This document shows positions 8,069 to 16,914 of a stretch of 64,000 nt of DNA, in pieces. Below the pieces are notes generated by a model that was not told the DNA's origin, did not search any database, and worked only from the letters and a program-made list of their open reading frames with translations. The stretch comes from Robinsoniella peoriensis (lineage in GTDB: Bacteria > Bacillota > Clostridia > Lachnospirales > Lachnospiraceae). How positions within the stretch are numbered: the stretch's first letter is position 1; the number at the start of each line of letters is the position of its first letter. The stretch spans positions 97,485 to 161,484 of the forward strand of contig NZ_JTGN01000007.1 in assembly GCF_000797495.1 (NCBI RefSeq), read 5' to 3'. A program made the translations under genes and the position numbers.

Positions 8069-8097
8069 TCCGTAGGGGAATCGAACCCCACGACACA
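8069..8097 (-). other. tRNA T-arm-like remnant, possible old attachment site
   Basis: On the minus strand the sequence GGGGTTCGATTCCCC, followed by TACGGACTG, has the universal T-loop and part of an acceptor-like end. The rest of a tRNA cannot be folded around it. Such 3' tRNA fragments are typical of att sites left by site-specific integrases. A terminator follows immediately. No integrase gene is visible nearby and I found no second copy in the window. Confidence 0.35.
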
Positions 8098-8222
8098 CTG
8101 AAAAACACTGATAGAAAGGGGATTTTTTGCACATCTTTTTTTTAGGCAATCAACTAGGCAATCAAAAGGTACTAATAATAATAGATATGCAACACAATAA
8201 TGATAAAACAAATATGAGTATT

Positions 8223-8274
8223 AAAATAGTCATAGAAGCCGTTTCAGATGAAACTCTGTTTTTATGACTATTTT
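8223..8274. terminator. Long hairpin after the zinc-ribbon membrane protein gene
   Basis: AAAATAGTCATA (8223-8234) and TATGACTATTTT (8263-8274) are a perfect 12-bp inverted repeat. GTTTCA/TGAAAC pairs inside it. It lies just past the end of the leftward gene at 8305 and is A/T-flanked on both sides. Confidence 0.6.
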
Positions 8275-8304
8275 AGTGCTTATTAGGATAATTGTCTATA
8301 TTAC

Positions 8305-9597
8305 TTATTTAATTTTGTGAAAAAATAGACCATCTGTTGCATTACTATATGTTAATCTATATTTATGACTATTCCAATAATTAAAATCTGTTTGATCCTT
8401 AGTATTAGGGAACGTAGGTTCACCAAGAAACGTAGAAATATAATCAACAGTGTCATTAAATGTATCCCTATTATCATTATCATAATAATGAACCCAATAC
8501 ATTTCTTTTAATGTAGTTTCATCGAAGATAAATACAATTTTACCAGGAATGTTATCTATAGTATACTCAGACTGGAATTCCATGTAACGATGAAAAGATT
8601 GATCGGCTGTACTGCGACTACTGAGTTCATAGTTGTCTCCTAGTAAATTACTTATATCTTGAGGTTTCATGTCAAAATTTATAGATTCAAAAATATTTAT
8701 TACCTCTTTATCAGAGTTAGTATTCATAGCGTTATTATTCATCTCACTGGAAGAATCACTTTGACCGATGTTTGTTTTAGGCGACGAATCTTTTTCGCTG
8801 TTTTTCATAGTATTCCACATAGTTACAACAATGAAGAAAATAACAATAGAAATACCTATAAATATTATCTTATATTTGTTATTATTGGGAGTGTCTTTTT
8901 GTAAACTTTCTTCATTTGATGTTTCTGCATCATTGGTTGTCTCGGATATAGTTTTAGAGGGATATTTATCTTGCTCCAAAATGATCTTTTCTTTTGATAA
9001 AAAATCAGAATTACTTATTTCAAATAGTTTTATTTTGTCAAGATTACAATGGAGACAGCGATTACTTTTATTTAGATTGAAATGTCCGCACGTACAGATC
9101 CAATAACCGTCTCCTTGATATGGCAAATTTTCACAAATAACAGAATAATTTAATTTATGTACTTCAATTTTGAATTGATCTTTTAAATCATTAAGATCAG
9201 TAAGTTTATTAGGTGTGGCAATAGGCATTAAGCATTCAGATGATTGCCATTTTGTACCATCTGCAAAAACAATAGTGGAAACGATGTAATCAAATGACCT
9301 TGCCTGTTTAAAAGTTAATTCAATAGGTACAGAGTTTCCAAAATACTCATTAGATTTCACAGATAAATCTAAGTAGAAGCGCTCAATATCTCCTAAAACA
9401 TTACCCATCACATCTTTTTGCTTAATAATCAAGTAAACAGCACTAATAGGGATTTCCTGAAGATTCCTAAATTTCAACTGTAAAACATTAATATTTTTCT
9501 TTGTGTCGATTAAAAGTGCTCCTTTTTCGAGTAAAACTGGGCAATCGTGAGACCATAACATACCATCGATAAAACAAATACGTTCAAATCTTTCCAT
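8305..9597 (-). CDS. Zinc-ribbon and single-pass membrane protein
   Basis: This 430-residue protein has three parts. The N-terminal ~160 residues form a beta-rich domain. A RanBP2-like zinc ribbon follows (WICTCGHFNLNKSNRCLHC, four Cys near 167-186). After an acidic linker, one membrane helix (about 243-262) is followed by an outer domain of ~160 residues. The layout suggests a cytoplasmic sensor linked to an exported domain. The family is not recognised. It is 23 bp downstream of a small membrane-protein gene and probably cotranscribed with it. Confidence 0.6.
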   Translation of the reverse strand: MERFERICFIDGMLWSHDCPVLLEKGALLIDTKKNINVLQLKFRNLQEIPISAVYLIIKQKDVMGNVLGDIERFYLDLSVKSNEYFGNSVPIELTFKQARSFDYIVSTIVFADGTKWQSSECLMPIATPNKLTDLNDLKDQFKIEVHKLNYSVICENLPYQGDGYWICTCGHFNLNKSNRCLHCNLDKIKLFEISNSDFLSKEKIILEQDKYPSKTISETTNDAETSNEESLQKDTPNNNKYKIIFIGISIVIFFIVVTMWNTMKNSEKDSSPKTNIGQSDSSSEMNNNAMNTNSDKEVINIFESINFDMKPQDISNLLGDNYELSSRSTADQSFHRYMEFQSEYTIDNIPGKIVFIFDETTLKEMYWVHYYDNDNRDTFNDTVDYISTFLGEPTFPNTKDQTDFNYWNSHKYRLTYSNATDGLFFHKIK

Positions 9598-9620
9598 AGC
9601 TGACCTCCTACTGTTCTTTA

Positions 9621-9977
9621 TTATAATGGTGGAAGAGTTTCATTGTAATTCTCTGCAGAAGGTTGCTTAGTATTATTAGATATTTCATTAAGGCTTGATT
9701 CGAAACCATTGATTTTCTCTTCAATTAGGGTATTTTTATCATAGTTTTGTTGTAGTAACTCAATAATTTCTGCCAAACCAATGATAACGAGTCCAATAAA
9801 TACGGAAGAGATACAACACATAATTGCCAATGACCAGTTATAGGTGGATCTTTCTATTCCTGTAAATGAATAAGATACTACTTGATACACGTCGCCTATA
9901 ACGAAACTCCCTATAACGCCCACAATAATTGTTATCCATCCCATAATGTTAATTGCATAAGCTTTTGAATTTTTCAT
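9621..9977 (-). CDS. Small membrane protein
   Basis: I place the start at ATG 9977, where AAGGAG sits 10 nt upstream. The 118-residue protein has two membrane helices (about 8-28 and 46-68), and its C-terminal cytoplasmic tail includes a short coiled-coil stretch (KINGFESSLNEISN). It heads a leftward operon with the zinc-ribbon membrane protein. The function is unknown. Confidence 0.55.
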   Translation of the reverse strand: MKNSKAYAINIMGWITIIVGVIGSFVIGDVYQVVSYSFTGIERSTYNWSLAIMCCISSVFIGLVIIGLAEIIELLQQNYDKNTLIEEKINGFESSLNEISNNTKQPSAENYNETLPPL

Positions 9978-10162
9978 TCCACAACTCTCCTTTAGTTTAA
10001 TTTGTTTCAATACTATCATAGATTTGTGTAATATTCTACAATAGATTATAAGAATCTATCATAAAAAGCAATAAATACATTGTATTAAAATGAATACATT
10101 ATTAAAATGGTATGAATTACATGCGAATTAATGCTTAAATTTATATATTTTATACATAACAG

Positions 10163-10191
10163 TTGTAATGGTAATACCTGGGAGTTATAAT
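10163..10191 (+). promoter_or_regulatory. Promoter of the lectin/BIG2 protein gene
   Basis: TTGTAA (10163-10168), a 17-bp spacer and TATAAT (10186-10191) lie 35 bp upstream of the ATG. Confidence 0.65.
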
Positions 10192-10225
10192 ATAAGAAAT
10201 ATTAATTTTATGGAGGGAAAGGGAT

Positions 10226-12670
10226 ATGAAGGGAGAGAACAATATTAGGGCAAGAAAGCGAGCAAAAAAACTATTTAGACTTATGATTCTGTTTTTGTTT
10301 GTAATATCAATTGGAAGTATATCGATTAAGGCGGAGGCATCCCAAGTTGAATCTAGAAGCAATAGTTTTGCACAGAGAATAACTGAATTAAAAAATGTCT
10401 ATAAACATGGAGAATACTGGAATAAATATAATGGACTTGATAGAACAGGTACTAAAATATGTCCTTGTAGAAATACAACCTGTACACCTGATTGTTCATG
10501 CTCATGTGGAGCGTTCATTTATGATGGTAAGGAAAAAGCATGGCAATGTCATGGATTCGCTTTGAAAATGGCAGACTTAACATTGGGTGGTTATGCTAAT
10601 TCATGGGAAAAACATTCGAATGTAAATAATTTATATGCAGGTGATGTAGTCCGTATAAATAATGAAACTCACACCATTTTTATTACTAAGGTGTCAGGGG
10701 ATACTATATATTATGCAGATTGTAATTGGACAGGTAAATGCCAGGTAAATTGGAATGGTGTAATTACTCGTGCTCAGCTACGAAATAAGCTTTCGTTTGT
10801 TAGACATAAACCAGGTAATACAAATACTGGAAATGATGAAGATAATATAAAACCAGTGATTTCCAACGTCCAGATCACAGATGTAAATAAAGACGGATAC
10901 ACAGTCACTTGTACCGTTACCGATAATGTGGGAATCGATAGAGTTGAGTTTCCAACTTGGAACGCTGGACAAAGCGGAGGCGGGAAAGACGCAACATGGC
11001 TACGGGGCACTATTAATGGTAATACAGCTTCTGTAAGAGTAAATGTGAGAGACTGGAATAATTACGAGGGTTATTATTTCACACATGTTTATGCATATGA
11101 TACTAATAAAAATGAACTATCAGAAAAAGCAGAACCAACGTACATTGATCGTACAGACCCTAGAATAAGCAATGTAAGGATTGAGCAAATAGACAATACT
11201 GGTTATACTATTATCTGTGAAGCTGATGATAACTGGGGAGTAAACAGAGTACAATTCCCAACATGGACAACCAATAATGATCAAGATGATATTATGGAAA
11301 ATTGGTGGGTGAATCCATCGGCTAGTGGAGTTAAAGATGGTAATACATATAGTTATAGAGTAAACGATTCAGATCATCATTTTGAACGTGGATATTATCG
11401 TACTCATATTTATGTTTATGACAGTTGTGGGAATACTGCAGTATATTGTCCAGAGGACATCATGATTAAAAATACTTTTATGGCTAAAAAGTCTGTAGTT
11501 TATAATGGCAATCGTTATTCAATTTATGAAGATATACTTGACTGGGAGCAGGCAGAACGTAAATGTGAGGAGCTAGGCGGTCATTTAGTAACAATTTCAA
11601 CTTTAGAGGAAGAAAAGATTGTTGAATCATTGTTAGATAGTGGAAATCGTGCAAATTACTTTATAGGTGGTACGGATAAGGTAAGTAAGGGGCATTTTCG
11701 ATGGATTACAGGAGAAAAATTCGTATACACTAAATGGGGAAATGGTGAGCCAAATAATTATCAAGGAAGTGAAGATTATGTAGAAATATTAAGAGAGCAA
11801 AAAGTTTGGAATGATGTTAATCTAAATGATTTTGGTAATTACGGCAGAGGATTTATTTTAGAAACAAAAGCATATTACGATATAACTGGAATAAGCTTGG
11901 CAAATTCAAACATCAATCTTAGAAAAAAAGGTGAACAGCAAACAATTAAAGCAACCATTTCACCCGCCAACGCAACCAACAAAGCAGTAACCTGGAAGAG
12001 CAGCAATCCATCCGTAGCAACAGTTGATCAAAATGGTAAGGTTACAGCAGTTTCAAACGGAACAGCCAATATCACAGTAACGACCCAAGACGGCAACAAG
12101 ACAGCCACATGCAAAGTAACCGTGAATATACCAAAACCAGCACAACCCACCAAGCCTGTAACCCCGGATAAGCCGTCAGTTAGTGCTACATCTATTAAGC
12201 TTAATAAACCGTCCTTGACACTGTATAAAGGCAAGACATACACGCTGAAAGCTACAGTGAAGCCGAAAACGTATAATTCAGGCATTAAATGGAGCTCTTC
12301 AGCTAACAAATATGCTACGGTTTCCAGCAAGGGTAAAATTACCGCTAAGAAATCTGGCAGGACAGTAATCACCGCCCAGACGAAAAACGGGAAGAAAGCT
12401 ACCTGCATCGTAAATGTTAAGGAAAGAAAGGCTACAAAGGTCAAACTGAGCCGTAAGAATCTAACACTGACAGTTGGCAGGAAATACGCACTGAAAGCAA
12501 CAGTATATCCAAAGAATACAACCGACACGAAGAAATGGACAATCAACAAAAAAGGAATTGTTAAGGTTTCAAGCAAGGGTGTAGTAACTGCTTTGAAGAA
12601 GGGGAGATGTAGAATCACGCTTAAGACAAGCAGTGGAAAAAGCGCATATTGTAATGTAAAAGTAGAATAA
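10226..12670 (+). CDS. Secreted protein with CHAP-like, Bsp-like, C-type lectin and BIG2 domains
   Basis: This 814-residue modular surface protein starts with a signal peptide (residues ~17-38) cleaved near AEA. Next is a cysteine-peptidase/amidase-like domain with Cys108 in WQCHGF and His149 in THTIF. Its side cluster CPCRNTTC...CSCSC is cysteine-rich. Two GBS-Bsp-like repeats follow (about 208-305 and 310-410, each starting ISNV and containing GYT), then a C-type lectin fold (~421-550, with WITGEKFVYTKWGNGEPNNY). Three bacterial Ig-like (BIG2) domains end it (~552-813). There is no LPXTG, so cell attachment is probably noncovalent. GGAGG precedes the ATG. It may act in peptide/glycan cleavage and adhesion. 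Confidence 0.8.
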   Translation: MKGENNIRARKRAKKLFRLMILFLFVISIGSISIKAEASQVESRSNSFAQRITELKNVYKHGEYWNKYNGLDRTGTKICPCRNTTCTPDCSCSCGAFIYDGKEKAWQCHGFALKMADLTLGGYANSWEKHSNVNNLYAGDVVRINNETHTIFITKVSGDTIYYADCNWTGKCQVNWNGVITRAQLRNKLSFVRHKPGNTNTGNDEDNIKPVISNVQITDVNKDGYTVTCTVTDNVGIDRVEFPTWNAGQSGGGKDATWLRGTINGNTASVRVNVRDWNNYEGYYFTHVYAYDTNKNELSEKAEPTYIDRTDPRISNVRIEQIDNTGYTIICEADDNWGVNRVQFPTWTTNNDQDDIMENWWVNPSASGVKDGNTYSYRVNDSDHHFERGYYRTHIYVYDSCGNTAVYCPEDIMIKNTFMAKKSVVYNGNRYSIYEDILDWEQAERKCEELGGHLVTISTLEEEKIVESLLDSGNRANYFIGGTDKVSKGHFRWITGEKFVYTKWGNGEPNNYQGSEDYVEILREQKVWNDVNLNDFGNYGRGFILETKAYYDITGISLANSNINLRKKGEQQTIKATISPANATNKAVTWKSSNPSVATVDQNGKVTAVSNGTANITVTTQDGNKTATCKVTVNIPKPAQPTKPVTPDKPSVSATSIKLNKPSLTLYKGKTYTLKATVKPKTYNSGIKWSSSANKYATVSSKGKITAKKSGRTVITAQTKNGKKATCIVNVKERKATKVKLSRKNLTLTVGRKYALKATVYPKNTTDTKKWTINKKGIVKVSSKGVVTALKKGRCRITLKTSSGKSAYCNVKVE

Positions 12671-12678
12671 GATTTGAG

Positions 12679-12713
12679 GATAGAGGCGTACATTTGTATG
12701 TCTCTATTTTTTT
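12679..12713 (+). terminator. Intrinsic terminator
   Basis: A stem built from ATAGAG...ACAT and ATGT...CTCTAT is followed by seven T, just after the lectin/BIG2 gene. Confidence 0.6.
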
Positions 12714-12978
12714 GAAAGGATTTATCCATTCTAAGAGGTGGATAATATTACCAATTAGACGAGAATAGATACCAGTTAGTCAATAGGGGGTGAAAAAATG
12801 ATGAAAGTGTGATATGATAATTCAAATTCAATGTGCAATATACATAAAATAATATGAATATTTTATGAAAATATAGTAAGAAGGGAGAAGAGTAAGAATT
12901 TAATATTTGGCAATTCCAGATTCATATTAGTAAGTAGTATGTTCAATGAAACTACCAAAGAGAAAAGGGAGAATATCT

Positions 12979-15306
12979 ATGAAGAGAAAGATGAAGATTT
13001 CAGGCAAAAAAGTAGTAAGTAGCTGTTTGGTATTCGCAATGATGTGTCAGTTGGTTGGCAGCAATAATATGATGATCGCAAATGCAGAAAATGAAACGGA
13101 TGCAGAAACAAAAACCTATATCGTTATGGCAGACAGTTCAAAAGAATTTAACGATGTTACTAGCAGAGCAGCATTTAGTATTTCAGAAGAAGATCCAGAG
13201 TTATCGGATAACAATATTGCAGTAATGGAATTATCACCAGAAGAAGCAGAAGAGATGCAGCAAAATGATGGTTTGATTGTGGAAGAGGATATCATAATTT
13301 CTGCAAATTCATTGGAAGAAGAGATTATCACAGAAGGTACAGAAGCAGAAACGATTCTTACGGAAAGTGAAGAAGAAAGCCAAACAACAACAGCGGAAAC
13401 AGAAGTAACGGAAGAGGCAGAGATTACGGAAAAGTCAACAGTGAGCACAGAAACAATTGAAAGTACAGAGAATTTAGCGCAAGAAGATCCTGAAGAGACA
13501 GAAACAGAGGATATAGAAAAAGTTAAAAAAAGAGAATTTATGGCTAAATTACGTGAAGCAAGAAACAATGCAAGTGAAACTGAGGTTGAAGCTGACTGGA
13601 ACTTACAGGTGATTAATGTAGATGAAGTTAATACAAATGCAAGAAGTATACAGAAAGTGAAAGTCGCTTTATTAGATTCAGGAGTAGATTATGTTGACGG
13701 AATAGTTCTGGCTGATAGTATTAATTTAGTTGAAGAAGAGGATTATGTGGTTCCCATGTATCGGGATTTAACAGGTCATGGTACTGGTATTGCCAGTATT
13801 ATTTGTGCAAATGGAGAGGGTGGAATCAAAGGAGTTAATCCAAACGTAGATTTATATTCGGTAAAAGTATTAGATGGTGAAAATAAAGCTCCTTTAAGTC
13901 GTATCATAAAAGGAATTTATTGGTGTATTGATAATGATGTGAATATTATTAACATGAGCTTTGGAACATCCACATATTCAAATGCTATGAAAAAAGCTGT
14001 AGAAGATGCGTATGATGCGGGTATATTAATGGTTGGAGCATCAGGAAATAACGCAGGCAAAGTGGAATATCCAGCAGCATTTAAAGAAGTAATGGCAGTA
14101 GCCGCTACTAATCCAGAAGCAGAGATTAGTTCATTTAGTAATACTGGAAAAGAATTAGACGTTGCGGCGCCAGGAGAAAAGATTCAAACTGCATCATTTT
14201 TTGGTGGATCAGTTGTAACACATGGTACAAGTATTGCAGTGCCTCATGTGGTAGGAGTGGCTTCTCTGTTATGGGAAAAAGATTTATCAAAATCGCATGA
14301 ATTTATACGACAATTGATAGATGCAACCTCTAAAAACATTACAAATTTCGATGAATGTGGACTTATTGATACAGATTATGCAATGCGTATGTACGAAACC
14401 TTTTCTGAAAATTTTTATAATTCAAGCATAGAAGGAGGAGATATTATCCCAGAAAATACGGATACTCCTGATATTTTTGAAGAAATCTGTGATAATGAGG
14501 CGTATGTAGAAGGTAGATGGGGGGGCAGCACCCATCAGGGCGTTATTGATGATTCTAAGAAAGATAAAGATTTGGATTCTAAGGCTATTGCTATCATGAA
14601 ATTAGGTGCAATATATCCGGATAAACATGAGGCTAATGTTGTTGGATATGGTAATTATCCGGAATATCATGGCGGTGTTAAGTGGGATAAGGTGCCGGAC
14701 AAGGAAGTAGTACCTGTTAATTTTGTATCCTGCTATCTATTTTTAACAAGGATAGCGCTTAGGGGAGGAGATACTTCAGTATTTAAAAGAGTACCAATAG
14801 GAATGGATGCAAGGATATTTAATAAAATCAAATCGAAAATTACCACTACAAAATTTGGAGATTTGCCTTGGAGCCAAATACTTGCGCAATACGGAAACAC
14901 AAAAGCAAACAGAAAATATTTCTTATTTGGGGTTGCGATACACCTTGTTTCAGATTCCTTTGCCCATAGGGTCTGGTATAAGAATAATGGTGTAGTAGGG
15001 AAGTTTATAAGCCATGGTGATAAAAATGATCCCAAAAAACCAAATGATGCAGATAATGCTAAGATTGTTCCAAACAGGATTAAAGTTACAAGGGAGGCTG
15101 TAGATAATATTCTTTGGAATGTGGTTGAACCTATTACTGCGGGCGCTTACTGGGATATTGCCTGGGCATTCGATCTATTTAATGATACATTTGCTAGACA
15201 AAATTTATATCAATGTTTCATTGAGATTGCGGGAAGTGATTCAAATTTAATTGAAGAATACTGTGATGTGAAAAAAATTAAAAATGCAACACATACCCCT
15301 AAATAA
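12979..15306 (+). CDS. Secreted subtilisin-like protease with a phospholipase-like C-terminal domain
   Basis: I choose ATG 12979, behind AAAAGGGAG, giving 775 residues (the in-frame ATG 33 bases earlier lacks a ribosome binding site). A signal peptide (1-36) is followed by an acidic Thr/Glu-rich propeptide. The peptidase S8 domain has Asp233 (LLDSGVD), His267 (GHGTG), oxyanion Asn357 (SGNN) and Ser418 (HGTSIAVPHV), so it should be active. Residues ~515-775 form a second domain with His-rich motifs (HQGVIDDSKK, YHGG, AIHLVSDSFAHRVW) that resembles zinc-dependent phospholipase C-like proteins. The LRR gene follows after 35 bp, probably in one operon. Confidence 0.8.
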   Translation: MKRKMKISGKKVVSSCLVFAMMCQLVGSNNMMIANAENETDAETKTYIVMADSSKEFNDVTSRAAFSISEEDPELSDNNIAVMELSPEEAEEMQQNDGLIVEEDIIISANSLEEEIITEGTEAETILTESEEESQTTTAETEVTEEAEITEKSTVSTETIESTENLAQEDPEETETEDIEKVKKREFMAKLREARNNASETEVEADWNLQVINVDEVNTNARSIQKVKVALLDSGVDYVDGIVLADSINLVEEEDYVVPMYRDLTGHGTGIASIICANGEGGIKGVNPNVDLYSVKVLDGENKAPLSRIIKGIYWCIDNDVNIINMSFGTSTYSNAMKKAVEDAYDAGILMVGASGNNAGKVEYPAAFKEVMAVAATNPEAEISSFSNTGKELDVAAPGEKIQTASFFGGSVVTHGTSIAVPHVVGVASLLWEKDLSKSHEFIRQLIDATSKNITNFDECGLIDTDYAMRMYETFSENFYNSSIEGGDIIPENTDTPDIFEEICDNEAYVEGRWGGSTHQGVIDDSKKDKDLDSKAIAIMKLGAIYPDKHEANVVGYGNYPEYHGGVKWDKVPDKEVVPVNFVSCYLFLTRIALRGGDTSVFKRVPIGMDARIFNKIKSKITTTKFGDLPWSQILAQYGNTKANRKYFLFGVAIHLVSDSFAHRVWYKNNGVVGKFISHGDKNDPKKPNDADNAKIVPNRIKVTREAVDNILWNVVEPITAGAYWDIAWAFDLFNDTFARQNLYQCFIEIAGSDSNLIEEYCDVKKIKNATHTPK

Positions 15307-15341
15307 AAAAACAGAAATAAATTAAAAAGGAGATATGCGAT

Positions 15342-16421
15342 ATGAAAAAAAGAAAAAAAGTTCTGCTTGCCTCTGTTATCATGATGTTAATGATGGCATT
15401 CTTACCTATGAATACCATGGCAGCAAAAAGCAAGATTATTCCGAATGACAAGACGGGGATACCGGATAAAGTATTGTATCAAACCATACTGAAAAAGCTG
15501 GGGAAAAGTAAAAACTTTACAGAAAATGATGCAGCAAAGATAAAGCGTTTAAATGCCCATAATGAGGGGGGAAAAAGTAAGATTAAGAGTTTAAAGGGTA
15601 TTGGTAAGCTTAAAAATTTAAAGGTACTGGATGTTTCTTTTAATAATTTAAAAAAGCTAACAGGGATTGAAAACTTAAATAAATTGACCTCGTTATCAGT
15701 ACATGGTAATCAGCTTAAGAGTATAAAACCAATAAAGAATTTAGTAAACTTAAAAACGCTGTATATATCTGCCAATAACTTAACATCCCTGTCTGGGATT
15801 GAAAACTTAAAAAAATTAACTAGTTTATATGCAGACGGTAATCAGCTTGTGAATTTAAAAGAAATCAGGGATTTGGTGAAACTAGAAACGTTATGGGTTT
15901 CTGGAAATAAATTATCAAGCCTTGAAGATATTGAAAAATTAACGGGATTGAAAGCCCTCCGTGTATCTATGAACAAAATAAAAAAATTGCCGAACCTAAA
16001 TAAATATCCAGATTTAGATGAAACTGAGTTTAAATATAATAATATCAGTGCAAAAGAATTTGATAAAAAACTGCCAAAAGCGTGGCCTAGGGATAGCTTG
16101 TGGTATCAGACTACTGTAGAGTTCCAAAATCTGGTAGAAACTATCCACCTGATTGTACCAACTTCCCGTGACAGGATCACTAAACATACGAAGCAAATAA
16201 CAGGTATTGCAAATAAAAATTCATATATTGTGCTGGAAGATCTCCGTGGCAAAAAGATTGCAGAGGTTAAATCAAACCGCAAAGGTAAATTTACCTTTAA
16301 GAATCTGAATCTTATGCAATGGGCAGGTAAAAGATTGGTGTTAAGATCATATATCGTAGACACGTTTTATGATGATGAGTCTTCTACGTTGAGGAAAGTT
16401 AAATTTACAGTCCGCAATTAA
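15342..16421 (+). CDS. Secreted leucine-rich repeat protein
   Basis: This 359-residue protein has a signal peptide (residues 1-28, cleaved near TMAA). About six internalin-like LRRs follow (about 80-225), with units of the form LKSLKGIGKLKNLKVLDVSF and NLTSLSGIENLKKL. A beta-rich C-terminal domain (~260-359) carries VPTSRDRITKHTKQITGIAN, which resembles Ig-like OmpL47/Big-type folds. AAGGAG precedes the ATG. It should be exported and bind a partner through the LRR face. A decayed paralog lies at 6447-6835. Confidence 0.8.
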   Translation: MKKRKKVLLASVIMMLMMAFLPMNTMAAKSKIIPNDKTGIPDKVLYQTILKKLGKSKNFTENDAAKIKRLNAHNEGGKSKIKSLKGIGKLKNLKVLDVSFNNLKKLTGIENLNKLTSLSVHGNQLKSIKPIKNLVNLKTLYISANNLTSLSGIENLKKLTSLYADGNQLVNLKEIRDLVKLETLWVSGNKLSSLEDIEKLTGLKALRVSMNKIKKLPNLNKYPDLDETEFKYNNISAKEFDKKLPKAWPRDSLWYQTTVEFQNLVETIHLIVPTSRDRITKHTKQITGIANKNSYIVLEDLRGKKIAEVKSNRKGKFTFKNLNLMQWAGKRLVLRSYIVDTFYDDESSTLRKVKFTVRN

Positions 16422-16455
16422 CAACAAATCATCTAAAATTAAACAATATCACAAT

Positions 16456-16496
16456 AACAAGCCTGTAACTGCTTAACCGTAGTTATGGGCTTATTT
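16456..16496 (+). terminator. Terminator of the subtilase/LRR operon
   Basis: AAGCC and GGCTT close a hairpin whose loop includes GCTTAACCGTAGTTAT, followed by ATTTT. It is the intact partner of the hairpin at 6893-6933. Confidence 0.6.
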
Positions 16497-16514
16497 TAAT
16501 TAAAAGAGAAAATT

Positions 16515-16901
16515 ATGAAAACAGTAAATACAATATCAGCACTCAAAGCGCAATTAATGAAAAAAATGGAAGCAGCCGTAGCCGAAACAGTAGATGAGTC
16601 ATTCAAAGATCTACACGTAAACGTTGACAGATTTTACCACTCACCCCAAGGAGGATATTCCAGAATCGGGCAGTTAGCAGAATCCCCACAACATGACGGC
16701 ATCCAATCAGGAGGAGATACAGTAACCGGAGGTATAAGTCTGGACACGGGCTATCGATACGACCCAAGCGGACGAGACACCCAGACAATTTACGGTTACG
16801 CTGAAGACGGAGGATTGATCGGAAAAGGCGGATTCTGGGCAAAAACGAAAGAAGATTTTGAACGCAATATAAAAAGTGCATTTGGCAAACGGTTTAAATA
16901 G
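16515..16901 (+). CDS. Phage-like small protein, possibly HK97 gp10-type
   Basis: This 128-residue protein has a helical N-terminus (ISALKAQLMKKMEAAVAETV) followed by a loop-rich, Gly-rich part (YHSPQGGYSRIGQLAESP...GYRYDPSGRDTQTIYGYAEDGG). Proteins of this look occur in tail modules of Clostridia prophages, where HK97-gp10-like tail completion proteins are similar. That assignment is tentative. It is followed after 13 bp by an HNH endonuclease gene, and no other tail gene is next to it, so this is likely a prophage remnant. Confidence 0.45.
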   Translation: MKTVNTISALKAQLMKKMEAAVAETVDESFKDLHVNVDRFYHSPQGGYSRIGQLAESPQHDGIQSGGDTVTGGISLDTGYRYDPSGRDTQTIYGYAEDGGLIGKGGFWAKTKEDFERNIKSAFGKRFK

Positions 16902-16914
16902 GAGGAAAAAATAG

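Noticed and set aside
12028..12729. 233-residue minus-strand frame over the BIG2 domains
   Set aside because: It mirrors the low-complexity Ig-like repeats of the plus-strand gene and has no start signal of its own.
13116..13568. 150-residue minus-strand frame over the protease propeptide
   Set aside because: It is a Ser/Val-rich shadow of the Thr/Glu-rich propeptide coded on the plus strand, with no ribosome binding site.
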